A stretch of 64,000 bases of DNA from positions 992,001 to 1,056,000 of the forward strand of contig NZ_CP070496.1 of the NCBI RefSeq assembly GCF_016925535.1. Reading direction: 5' to 3'. Every line of letters starts with the position of its first letter. The stretch's first letter is position 1. Below the pieces are notes generated by a model that did no database searches, was not told the DNA's origin, and worked only from the letters and a program-made list of their open reading frames with translations. This document shows, one piece after another, positions 50,439 through 60,714 of the stretch. Position numbers and translations under genes: made by a program. This stretch comes from Natronoglycomyces albus (GTDB lineage Bacteria; Actinomycetota; Actinomycetes; Mycobacteriales; Micromonosporaceae).

Positions 50439-52076
50439 ATGGCCGAGCTGACCATCTCCTCCGACGAGATTCGTAGTGCGCTTGACGACTACATCTCGTC
50501 GTACCGGCCGGAGATCTCTAAAGAAGAGATCGGTGTCGTCACCACGGCCGGAGACGGAATCGCCATTGTCGAGGGACTTCCTTCGACCATGGCCAACGAG
50601 CTGTTGGAATTCGAAGGCGGGGTGATGGGCATTGCCCAGAACCTCGACGTTCGCGACATCGGTGTCGTGCTGCTGGGTGACTTTACGAAGGTCGCCGAGG
50701 GCCAGCCGGTCAAGCGGACCGGCCGCGTGCTGTCGGTTCCAGTCGGTGACAAGTTCCTGGGCCGCGTCGTAAACGCCTTGGGCGAGCCGATTGACGACCT
50801 GGGCGACATCGAGTCCGAAGGCAGCCGTGAACTGGAGCTACAGGCTCCAAACGTTATGGCCCGCCAGAGTGTTAGCGAGCCGCTCGAAACCGGTATCAAG
50901 GCCATCGACGCGATGACCCCGATCGGTCGCGGTCAGCGTCAGCTGATCATCGGTGACCGTAAGACCGGTAAGACGCAGGTCGCGATCGACACGATCATCA
51001 ACCAGAAGGCCCACTGGGAGTCGGGCGACCCCCAGAAGCAGGTTCGCTGCATCTACGTCGCCGTCGGCCAGAAGGCCTCCACCGTCGCCGGTGTCAAGGG
51101 CATGCTCCAAGCCCACGGCGCGATGGAATACACCACGATCGTCTCGGCTTCGGCCGAGGACCCGGCCGGACAGAAGTTCCTGGCTCCCTTCACCGGTTCG
51201 GCCATCGGCCAGCACTGGATGTACGGCGGCAAGCACGTCCTGATCATCTTCGATGACCTGTCGAAGCAGGCCGAGGCCTACCGCACCGTGTCGCTGCTGC
51301 TGCGCCGCCCCCCGGGCCGCGAAGCCTTCCCCGGTGACGTCTTCTACCTGCACTCGCGTCTCCTTGAACGCTGCGCCAAGCTCTCCGATGAGCTCGGCGG
51401 CGGTTCGATGACCGGTCTGCCGATCATTGAGACCAAGGCGGGCGACGTGTCGGCCTACATTCCGACCAACGTCATCTCCATCACCGACGGCCAGGTCTAC
51501 CTTGAAGAGGGCCTGTTCAACTCGGGTGTGCGTCCGGCGATCAACGTCGGTACGTCCGTCTCCCGTGTCGGTGGCGCGGCCCAGAAGAAGGGCATGCGTA
51601 GCGTGGCCGGTTCGCTGCGGCTGGACCTGGCTCAGTACCGCGAGCTGGAAGCGTTCGCCGCTTTCGCCTCCGACCTGGACGCCGCTTCGCGCGCTCAGCT
51701 GGACCGTGGTCTGCGCATGGTCGAACTGCTCAAGCAGGGAGTGGCCGAGCCGTTCCCGATGGGCGAGGAGACCATCTCCATTTGGGCCGGTACCTCCGGT
51801 TCGCTGGACGACATTCCAGTGGGCGAGGTCCGTCGCTTCGAGGGCGAGTTCCTCTCCTACGTGCGTCACAACCACGCGGACCTCATCGACCAGCTGGGCG
51901 AGAACGTCAAGGTGGCCGGGGAACTGGAGACTTCGCTGGAGAACGCCATCGCCAAGTTCAAGAAGCTGTTCTTGGCCAAGTCCGACTCGATCAACGTCAA
52001 CGAGGCCCCCGAGGAAGCCCTAGAGGGCGACGTCGAGGCCGAGTCCGTCAAGCGCGTCGTACCGAAGAGGGGTTAA
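50439..52076 (+). CDS. atpA: ATP synthase F1 subunit alpha
   Basis: Non-catalytic nucleotide-binding subunit. 545 residues. P-loop GDRKTGKT at about 171-178, [25 protein letters not shown], and the signature [20 protein letters not shown] behind GAGGGATGTG. A Glu/Asp/Val-rich C-terminal tail extends past the core as in other actinobacteria. Confidence 0.97.
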   Translation: MAELTISSDEIRSALDDYISSYRPEISKEEIGVVTTAGDGIAIVEGLPSTMANELLEFEGGVMGIAQNLDVRDIGVVLLGDFTKVAEGQPVKRTGRVLSVPVGDKFLGRVVNALGEPIDDLGDIESEGSRELELQAPNVMARQSVSEPLETGIKAIDAMTPIGRGQRQLIIGDRKTGKTQVAIDTIINQKAHWESGDPQKQVRCIYVAVGQKASTVAGVKGMLQAHGAMEYTTIVSASAEDPAGQKFLAPFTGSAIGQHWMYGGKHVLIIFDDLSKQAEAYRTVSLLLRRPPGREAFPGDVFYLHSRLLERCAKLSDELGGGSMTGLPIIETKAGDVSAYIPTNVISITDGQVYLEEGLFNSGVRPAINVGTSVSRVGGAAQKKGMRSVAGSLRLDLAQYRELEAFAAFASDLDAASRAQLDRGLRMVELLKQGVAEPFPMGEETISIWAGTSGSLDDIPVGEVRRFEGEFLSYVRHNHADLIDQLGENVKVAGELETSLENAIAKFKKLFLAKSDSINVNEAPEEALEGDVEAESVKRVVPKRG

Positions 52077-52079
52077 GCC

Positions 52080-54445
<2,366 letters not shown>

Positions 54446-54480
54446 TTCGACCGCCGAGCTTGGCAGTTGAGGCCCGCAAG

Positions 54481-54537
54481 ACATAAAAAGAATCGGCCCG
54501 CACCACTGACACGTGGTCGGGCCGATTCCTTTTATGT
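54481..54537. terminator. Bidirectional terminator after atpD
   Basis: ACATAAAAAGAATCGGCCCG (54481-54500) pairs with 54518-54537 with one mismatch, and inner ACCAC/GTGGT adds to the stem. A-run upstream and TTTTAT downstream make it an intrinsic terminator in both directions. Confidence 0.9.
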
Positions 54538-54651
54538 ACGGTGGGGACGGTTAGATGACATGTACTGACATAGCGGTCGCACCTGCGGTCGTTCCCCGGG
54601 GCGTCACGGGTTCCAACGACGCAGCTACCTCCAGCTTTTTAAGGGGCAACT

Positions 54652-55536
54652 ATTTTTAAGCGCATTTCAGCTGTCACGGCCGCGGGACTATTGGTCCTCA
54701 CTGCCTGTTCGGGCGATGAGGAGGAGGCGGACACGTCCACGGAGTTGCCGACGCTTGGCGAGATCATTGAAATGGAGCGTGAGGTCTGGGAGTTCGCCGA
54801 GGCGTACACGGTTGATTGCATGGACGACATGGGCCTCTCCTACCAGGAGCGGGACTTCCCCGACGAGGAGCTGTTTGTTCCATTGGGGCAGCCCGCGGAC
54901 CTCAGCGGCGTGCCGTTCGAGATCTCCTTTCCTCCGGAAGAGGCGCAGGAGAAGGGCTTTGGTGTCTACGACCGTCTGGTGCGGGAGATCGAGCGTGAGG
55001 GGGGCGTCTTCTTCGACCCGAATGAAGAGGTCGTCGAAGAAATGTCTGATGAGGAGGCCGCCGAGTGGACGATGGCGCTGCACGGTAACCCTGAGTCTGG
55101 CATTATCGGCTGCCGTAGTACGGCCGAGGAGGAGGCTTACGCGGCCCAGGGGTCAAACATGCTGGAGATTCAGGAAACGTTCCAGTTCATGCAGCAAGCG
55201 ATCGCGTCGGACCCGCGTATCGAGTCGGTATGGGGCGAGTGGTCGACCTGTGTGGGCGAGGCGGACTATGAGGCCGAGAGCATCGAGGCGCTGGTGGGCC
55301 AGTTCGACCAGGAAGCGGAGCGGCTCTTCGACGAGGCTGAGGCCGAAGGCGAAGAGGTATCCCAGGAAGACCTGGAGACTTTTCGGAACAGTGAACTCGA
55401 CGCGGCTCTAGTGAGCGCGGAGTGCTTCCAAGAGGTCGAGGACACCTATAGCGACATCGTCGCCGATGCGAAAAACGCGGCAACTTCCCACGCCGACCCC
55501 AACCAGCCGGGGTTGGAAGACTTCTTGAACGAATAG
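54652..55536 (+). CDS. Lipoprotein of unknown family with probable AUU start
   Basis: 294 residues if translation starts at ATT 54652. The reading then gives FKRISAVTAAGLLVLTAC: a full lipoprotein signal with lipobox LTAC (Cys about 18). The frame has a TAA at 54640, and no ATG, GTG or TTG until TTG 54691, which would begin inside the lipobox and lose the signal. AAGGGG at 54641-54646 is well placed for ATT 54652. The mature protein is very acidic and helical, with three cysteines after the lipid site (in TVDCMDD, IIGCRS, WSTCVGE) and one near the end (SAECFQE). Family not recognised; anchored outside the membrane. The stop is in the first 33-bp repeat. Confidence 0.7.
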   Translation: MFKRISAVTAAGLLVLTACSGDEEEADTSTELPTLGEIIEMEREVWEFAEAYTVDCMDDMGLSYQERDFPDEELFVPLGQPADLSGVPFEISFPPEEAQEKGFGVYDRLVREIEREGGVFFDPNEEVVEEMSDEEAAEWTMALHGNPESGIIGCRSTAEEEAYAAQGSNMLEIQETFQFMQQAIASDPRIESVWGEWSTCVGEADYEAESIEALVGQFDQEAERLFDEAEAEGEEVSQEDLETFRNSELDAALVSAECFQEVEDTYSDIVADAKNAATSHADPNQPGLEDFLNE

Positions 55537-55642
55537 TTCAAGAAGCTGGGGCTCTGTTTGAACGAATAGTTCAAGAAGCTGGGGCTCTGTTTGAACGACT
55601 AGTTCAAGAAGCGGGGGCTCTGTTTGAACGAGTAGTTCAGGA
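55525..55642 (+). repeat. 33-bp tandem repeat with dyad TTGAAC-N5-GTTCAA
   Basis: Unit of 33 bp: copies at 55525-55557, 55558-55590 and 55591-55623, and a partial fourth from 55624. The first two are identical; the third differs at two positions. Each starts with TTGAAC-GAATA-GTTCAA (centres GAATA, GAATA, GACTA, GAGTA; the last right arm is GTTCAG). The first copy, with flanking CTTC/GAAG, gives 10-bp arms. It includes the lipoprotein stop codon. Confidence 0.9.
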
Positions 55643-55656
55643 TCAGTTGGCCTGGT

Positions 55657-56331
55657 TTGCAGGAGCTTTGCGAGCTCAAGGGACTGGCCGGAGGCCTGTT
55701 AGTGCGCACGCTGCGCTGCGCACTCCGATTCCTACGTGGCGACAAGAAGACGGCGCTACTGCTGGTATTGCTTTTTCGTTCTACCAACGTTGACTTCGGG
55801 CATTCTCATTCAAGTGTGGGACATGGCATTGGCCCCCGGTGGCCCGTCCGATGTTCGCGATGGGGCCACGGCGACTACTTTGTCGGCACCGACGATATCG
55901 AAGCGTTGCAATCGGAGCTTTTTGTTGCAGCCCAGACGCTGCCGTGCTGGCGCGGTACGACTGCTTTTACGCTGGATCAGCGCCTGCGGATGGTGGAATA
56001 TCAGGATTGCGATATCGAGGACCCGCTGGTGGAAAACTTGCACCTCGTGCGTGATGGCCGGGCGGCTACGGATGCGAACGAGGTGGCAGTCAGCTTGACT
56101 TATGCCGCGCAACATGGTGTCAACGTTGGTGACCCGATTGAAGTCGGGGTGCCTTTGGATGCCAGAGACGTCGTGGGCGCTGTAGCTGGCCTCGTGCCTG
56201 TCACTGCCGTGACGGTCGCAATGGAGAACATGGTGTGGGACGTTTCGCCAGTTCCCTTCGGGATTTTGGTCGGTGCCGCCCTGGTGAGCGCTGGGGCTGC
56301 CTGGTTGTTCACCCCTGGTTTGCGAACATAA
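55657..56331 (+). pseudogene. Degraded FtsX/MacB-type ABC transporter permease
   Basis: Broken permease. The start resembles the opening of FtsX-type permeases (LRCALRFLRGDKKTALLLVLLF, to about 55780), but the natural continuation, a membrane segment with TLTSGILIQVWDMALAP, is in the +1 frame at about 55783-55845; then the first frame again carries DYFVGTDDIEALQSELF and DANEVAVSLTYAAQHGVNVGDPIEV, a periplasmic-domain pattern, and a last membrane segment (about 56250-56310). A complete permease has about 400-800 residues with four helices; here much of the middle and end are missing. No ATPase is adjacent. Possibly once worked with the lipoprotein upstream. Confidence 0.5.
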
Positions 56332-56334
56332 TGA

Positions 56335-56371
56335 ACGTTGCCCCGCCAGCGGAGGCTCGACGGGGCAACGT
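56335..56371. terminator. Hairpin between permease remnant and GT2 gene
   Basis: 11-bp arms ACGTTGCCCCG (56335-56345) and CGGGGCAACGT (56361-56371), 15-nt loop; lies between convergent genes. Confidence 0.65.
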
Positions 56372-56380
56372 GGGCAAAGG

Positions 56381-57295
56381 TCAGATCCCGCGACCCTTTT
56401 TGTGGAGGGCGCGCATCATGGTCGGCACTTTCACCAGGCCGCTGGCCGCAACCGTGGCCAGGGCCGAACGCGGTTCCGACCAGTTGGTCCGTGTGGCCTT
56501 CGCCGCCCACCGTAGGGCTTCGATTCGGTCGCCAACTGCGGCGTGCCAGCAGGCCAGCTGCCCATAGACGCGGGCTGCCCCGACTGGACACCCGTGAATC
56601 TCCGGGTGACGATCCAGCATCCATTGCAACGAGGAAATCTTGGTGTCCCACCGGGTCTCAAAGTGGGAACCCATCCAGTTGACCAACGCCAACGGCTGGT
56701 CGACATGGGCGATGTCTCGGCGGCGGGCCGCTCGCAGCAGCATGTCCCAGTCTTCGTTTTGGCTACCGGGAGCATCTTCGGCGACCAGACCCAAACCACC
56801 TTGGAGTGCTGTGCGCCGAAAGAGAAACGTCGAGGAGTGCAGCATCATCATCCGTGAGCGCAGCAGGTCAATGTGCCGGACCATGCTCGTGCCCGCCAAA
56901 CGCGGGGTCCGAGTGCCCTCGTAACTGACTTCGATGGCCGCGGTGCACATTTCCGCCGACGTGCCCAGCGCGGCTACCTGTGCGGTCAGCTTGCCGGGCA
57001 ACCACTCGTCATCGTCGTCAAGAAACGCCACCAGCTCGGTGTCGAGCGCCGCGATGCCGGTGTTGCGGGCCCCGGCCAGACCGGGCGTACGTGAGTTCTT
57101 GACAACCCGGACGGGACGCTCGCCCTGGCAGATGAGAGTTTCGTCGGGCTTGGCGCGGTCGAAGACGATGACGACTTCGAGGCGACCGGGGTAGAACTGT
57201 TCGAGAACTGAACGCAGAGCCGCTCGCATGAGTTCGGGTCGCTGATGGGTTGGAATCACCACTCCGACCGAAGGCCAGATTGACACGTCGCTCAT
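56381..57295 (-). CDS. Family 2 glycosyltransferase
   Basis: 304 residues, GT-A fold. SVGVVIPTHQRPELMRAAL at the N-terminus, TPGLAGARNTGI, the DXD-type motif FLDDDDEW and, in the acceptor half, SQNEDWDMLLRAA (catalytic-base ED pair). Cytoplasmic transfer of a sugar to a lipid-linked glycan is likely. Its ATG overlaps the upstream sulfotransferase stop by 4 bp, so the two are translationally coupled. Sugar and acceptor unknown. Confidence 0.88.
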   Translation of the reverse strand: MSDVSIWPSVGVVIPTHQRPELMRAALRSVLEQFYPGRLEVVIVFDRAKPDETLICQGERPVRVVKNSRTPGLAGARNTGIAALDTELVAFLDDDDEWLPGKLTAQVAALGTSAEMCTAAIEVSYEGTRTPRLAGTSMVRHIDLLRSRMMMLHSSTFLFRRTALQGGLGLVAEDAPGSQNEDWDMLLRAARRRDIAHVDQPLALVNWMGSHFETRWDTKISSLQWMLDRHPEIHGCPVGAARVYGQLACWHAAVGDRIEALRWAAKATRTNWSEPRSALATVAASGLVKVPTMMRALHKKGRGI

Positions 57296-58479
57296 TGCCC
57301 CTCGCCTCCTCGTGAACCAGCTGAGACTTCCTGCCCAGCCTGATCGGGGTGGTCGCCTTCGTCTTCGTGTTCCGCCTGGTCATATAGCGGCCGGTCATGA
57401 TGGACGTTTGTGTGGCGATCGCTGACCGGGATCGTTATGTCAGACATTCGGGGAGAGTCATCGTGAGCCGGGGCTTCCTGGGAAGGGATCGATTGTGACG
57501 GCTCCTCGTCGTCGAGGTACCCGTAGCGGCCCAACAATGGGCGCGTCAACGTCGAGACAATGCGTTTGCTACCGCTGGGCATTGCCTCGGTCCACGATTC
57601 GTCATGCAACAGGGGAATACGCCCGACGGTGAACCGCATCGGGTTACCCGCCGCAGAGTGGCTGGGGCCCAGATCGGCGAAGCCATCCTCGATGAAGGTG
57701 ATGTCCTCTTCGGTCGTATCGGGGAACCCGGCGAAGCGCGCCAACGAAGCCACCACCTTGCGCGGGCGTTCCATCAACCGTTCGTAGCGGACTCGCCTGA
57801 CCGGTACACCTCGCCGGCCCAACAGGCTAAACGCGGCGTTCTGCGCGTTCCACAGGATCGCGGCCTTCGTCGGAGAATACTGGGTCATGTTCTCGCCGGA
57901 CTTCGACTCAGGACGGCGCACCTGTTTGGTCCACGAGTAGGCCACGCCGCGCGCGTCACGCACCACATGCAGGACTCGGAGGTCGATATTGGGGCACCAA
58001 CGCAAGCAATATGCGAGGGAAGCGTGTTTGGAGGAGTCGATGATGACCTTTGAATTGGTGTCGCGAGCCACCGCCGTGTAGATCTGCTCAAAGTACGTCG
58101 CGTACTCCTTCACCAGTTGATACTGGTTCTCGGCCAGCTTCTTGGAGGCCAAGGCGGGGATGTGGCGAGTCCGATCCACGGTGGACCGTAGCGCCGCGAC
58201 GCGCTCGACATCGACATTCTCCCAGCCACCGAACGCGGACGCACCGATGCGCTGCCAAAACTCGCAATAGGAAAACGTCGCTCCACAGGCGCACATCTCG
58301 TCGCCTATGAGATCGCGTTCCCACAAATGCGTGATCTCGCCGAGTGGGAAGACGCCGGGTAGCTGACCGAGAAGGCGTTCCAGCAAAGTCGTGCCACTGC
58401 GGCCCAACCCTCCAATGAACAACACCCGCACCTTGTCCGTGCCGTCGGTATGCTCCTGATCGCCCACTTTGACGCTCAC
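57292..58479 (-). CDS. PAPS-dependent sulfotransferase
   Basis: 395 residues. The 5'-phosphosulfate-binding loop GRSGTT is at 26-31 (FIGGLGRSGTTLLERLLG), and the 3'-phosphate motif VVRDARGVAYSW comes later. The sulfotransferase core ends near residue 305 (LGRYGYLDDEE); the last 80 or so residues are a His/Asp/Pro/Glu-rich low-complexity tail. I use the GTG at 58479, which follows AAGGGGGA, rather than the ATG at 58518. Coupled to the GT2 gene. Probable target: a hydroxyl on the surface glycan or its lipid intermediate. Confidence 0.85.
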   Translation of the reverse strand: MSVKVGDQEHTDGTDKVRVLFIGGLGRSGTTLLERLLGQLPGVFPLGEITHLWERDLIGDEMCACGATFSYCEFWQRIGASAFGGWENVDVERVAALRSTVDRTRHIPALASKKLAENQYQLVKEYATYFEQIYTAVARDTNSKVIIDSSKHASLAYCLRWCPNIDLRVLHVVRDARGVAYSWTKQVRRPESKSGENMTQYSPTKAAILWNAQNAAFSLLGRRGVPVRRVRYERLMERPRKVVASLARFAGFPDTTEEDITFIEDGFADLGPSHSAAGNPMRFTVGRIPLLHDESWTEAMPSGSKRIVSTLTRPLLGRYGYLDDEEPSQSIPSQEAPAHDDSPRMSDITIPVSDRHTNVHHDRPLYDQAEHEDEGDHPDQAGQEVSAGSRGGEGQ

Positions 58480-58916
58480 TGAAACGGTCCCCCTTGTGTT
58501 GTGTGGCCTGCTGTGCACTGATGTCTGACGCTGCGATGCCAGATCTACTCACCTATGCGGCCGCCGTCCTCGCCTTGATCGCCAAGCCTCCGAACACCCA
58601 TGGCGGTTGACCACGTCGAAAACCAGCACCCCTTGCGCGGTTGGGCTATCAACCGTGGTGGCAGAAGAAGTGGCCTTCGGCTACGCCGTCGACAATGCCT
58701 CGGGGCAGTGTCGCGAGGCATTGACGTAAGGCGTCGGCACGGAATGATTCCGCCTACTAATGCGGTATCGACAGGGTTGGACGCGTTCGTGTGAACCTGG
58801 CGTGGCGCGCGGCTCGCAATGCGCACACATACCTAACGAGTGACCCCACCCCAGAAGACACGCCCAACAGACGAAAAACCAAAAAAAGTGCCGGAGGCCG
58901 CCTAATGTGAGCAGGC
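58480..58916. promoter_or_regulatory. Divergent promoter region of the glycan cluster
   Basis: 437 bp between the leftward sulfotransferase and the rightward WecG-type gene, without a supportable gene. CAATGCCTCG (58693-58702) and CGAGGCATTG (58714-58723) form a 10-bp dyad that may be an operator. TAATGT (58903-58908) lies 8 bp before the WecG ATG, suggesting a leaderless start. Confidence 0.45.
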
Positions 58917-59750
58917 ATGTCACACCCATACGCTCCCAAACGGCGGCCCGAGCCCCACCTGAGGCGGGCTCGCCTGCCGATCGGATCCGGTCTATACCTG
59001 GATATCGACAACGTCACCTCCGATGCGGTGCTGGCACAGGTCTTCGCCTCATTGGAGGAGGGAAGCGGTGGACATATCGTCACCCCAAATGTGGACATCC
59101 TCGCTCAAGCACGACGCAGCGACGAAGCCCGCGAGTTGATCGCCCAAGCCGACCTGGTGGTCGCCGACGGAGCGCCCCTCGTGTGGGCCTCACGCCTGTC
59201 ACGCCAGCCGCTTCCCGAACGAGTGGCTGGCTCCGACCTGATCTGGGCGTTGAGCGCGGCCGCCTCCGCAGAAGGGCGAAGTGTTGCCCTCCTGGGAGGC
59301 ACCCCAGACCCGGAGGCGACCCCCACCAGCCAAGCCGTCACGGTGCTGCAAAACGCATACCCTGGCCTGAAAACAGTGGGGGCATGGTGCCCACCGATCG
59401 GTTTCGATCTCGACCGGCAGCAATGGCGGCAGTTGGTAGACGAGATGGTCGTGGCCAATCCCGACATCGTCATGGTGGGGTTGGGTTTCCCCAAACAGGA
59501 ACGAGTGATCCGTCGTCTGCGCGCCGACCTGCCGCACACGTGGTTCATCGGCTGCGGGGCCAGCATCGACTTCGTGGCGGAATACCGCAAGCGCGCCCCG
59601 AAATGGATGCAGCGCAGCGGGCTCGAATGGGTCCACCGGATGGCATCGGAACCGCGACGGCTCGTGCGTCGTTACGCCATGGTGGGGATTCCACAGGCGG
59701 CAAAGTTGATGTGGGGAGCCTGGAAGCTACGCCGGAGAAATCGGCCCTAG
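58917..59750 (+). CDS. WecG/TagA/CpsF family glycosyltransferase
   Basis: 277 residues of the GT26 family, which adds UDP-ManNAc(A) or a related sugar to a lipid-linked acceptor. HIVTPNVDILAQAR, ADLVVADGAPLVWASR (catalytic Asp in VADG), ERVAGSDL, LLGGTPD, GLGFPKQER and GCGASIDFVAEYRKRAPKWMQRSGLEWVHRMASEPRRL are signatures. No ribosome site; TAATGT 8 bp upstream. It is the only rightward gene in the cluster. Natural second step after a priming transferase such as that at 21.3 kb. Confidence 0.92.
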   Translation: MSHPYAPKRRPEPHLRRARLPIGSGLYLDIDNVTSDAVLAQVFASLEEGSGGHIVTPNVDILAQARRSDEARELIAQADLVVADGAPLVWASRLSRQPLPERVAGSDLIWALSAAASAEGRSVALLGGTPDPEATPTSQAVTVLQNAYPGLKTVGAWCPPIGFDLDRQQWRQLVDEMVVANPDIVMVGLGFPKQERVIRRLRADLPHTWFIGCGASIDFVAEYRKRAPKWMQRSGLEWVHRMASEPRRLVRRYAMVGIPQAAKLMWGAWKLRRRNRP

Positions 59751-59827
59751 TGCCATCCGGTAGCCCCTCGCCACATCGGACTCATACCGAACTGGATTCA
59801 GCCCGTCCGAATCTGGCCCCAAACCCA

Positions 59828-60589
59828 TCAGGCCTTACGGCGAGCCACATACATGACGTCGGTCGCCAGGCGCGACAGCAACGAAGACGACGTTGCCACC
59901 CTGTCGACGGCCCGTGACATCCACGCCAGCGGGGCGTTCCGGTAACAGCCCTGAGTAACCATCGTGAATCCCTGCAACGCCACCAGCTCGAAATCGTGCC
60001 GGTCCAAGAGATCTCGCACACAGGCGTGGGACAACTCAGAGAACCAGTCGCGGGTGTCCAGCCGCCCAAACACTGCCCGCAAGTGCCGCAGCGACGCGGC
60101 GTTGCCGTGGTTTTCCAGGATGAGGAATCCCGACGACGCGTCCGGGAGCATCTCGGCGGCGAACTTCATCACCCGATCGCGCACTGTCGCGTCCACATTC
60201 AACAAAATGCGAAATGCCGTCACGAGGGCGGCCCGGTCGCTATGTTCGCCGACGATTGATTCACGCCTAGGCAGCGGACCCGACTCCCCGATAAGGTGAA
60301 GGGCCCCAGGCGAGTCCAACTGACGGGCCTTCGCCAGCATCGCCTCAGAGGTGTCGTAGCCGTGAGAAGCGACCACCTCGTTTTCGATCATGCGCATGGC
60401 ACGCCCCGTGCCACAGGCGAAATCGTGATGGACCGGAGCCAGCGGGAAAGCCGACCTGACGAAACCACGCAGCCACTTCTCCTGGCGTCGACTGACAATC
60501 GAGGAGAAACTTCCGGGTGCGTAAGTGTTCTCCGCGTATTTCGCCACCGCCACCGGGTCCTGAAAGACCTGGGTATAGTCCGTGCGCAT
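59828..60589 (-). CDS. Class I SAM-dependent methyltransferase
   Basis: 253 residues. Motif I is VHHDFACGTGRAMRMI (about 53-68), followed by GYDTSEAMLAKAR and a motif-IV-like VTAFRILLNVDATVR. The ATG at 60587-60589 follows GGAGGA; earlier in-frame codons up to 60730 overlap the flippase gene end and are not family-like. Because it sits in the glycan locus it may O-methylate a sugar; substrate not readable from sequence. Confidence 0.82.
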   Translation of the reverse strand: MRTDYTQVFQDPVAVAKYAENTYAPGSFSSIVSRRQEKWLRGFVRSAFPLAPVHHDFACGTGRAMRMIENEVVASHGYDTSEAMLAKARQLDSPGALHLIGESGPLPRRESIVGEHSDRAALVTAFRILLNVDATVRDRVMKFAAEMLPDASSGFLILENHGNAASLRHLRAVFGRLDTRDWFSELSHACVRDLLDRHDFELVALQGFTMVTQGCYRNAPLAWMSRAVDRVATSSSLLSRLATDVMYVARRKA

Positions 60590-60714
60590 GTCGTGCTGTT
60601 CCTCCTGCGTCAATGGGCATCGGGGTCGGTCCTCGGCGGGCGACTCGCTCGCAGACCAAGGGAGAGCCGGGTCGTCGCAACAGCGACGACGGCCCTCGGA
60701 CCGATCGCGTGGTC

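Noticed and set aside
50838-51875. 345-codon leftward ORF opposite atpA
   Set aside because: Antisense shadow with no ribosome site.
54691-54708. TTG 54691 as the start of the lipoprotein
   Set aside because: It would begin within the hydrophobic core, leaving LVLTAC as the entire signal; ATT 54652 behind AAGGGG fits far better.
54652-55536. Lipoprotein gene as a diverged atpC
   Set aside because: It contains REVWEF, faintly like an epsilon N-terminus, but it has a lipoprotein signal, is 294 residues long, and lacks the epsilon beta-sandwich and helical hairpin.
58545-58826. 93-codon leftward ORF in the glycan-cluster promoter region
   Set aside because: Arg/Pro-rich, no ribosome site, overlaps the dyad; probably non-coding.
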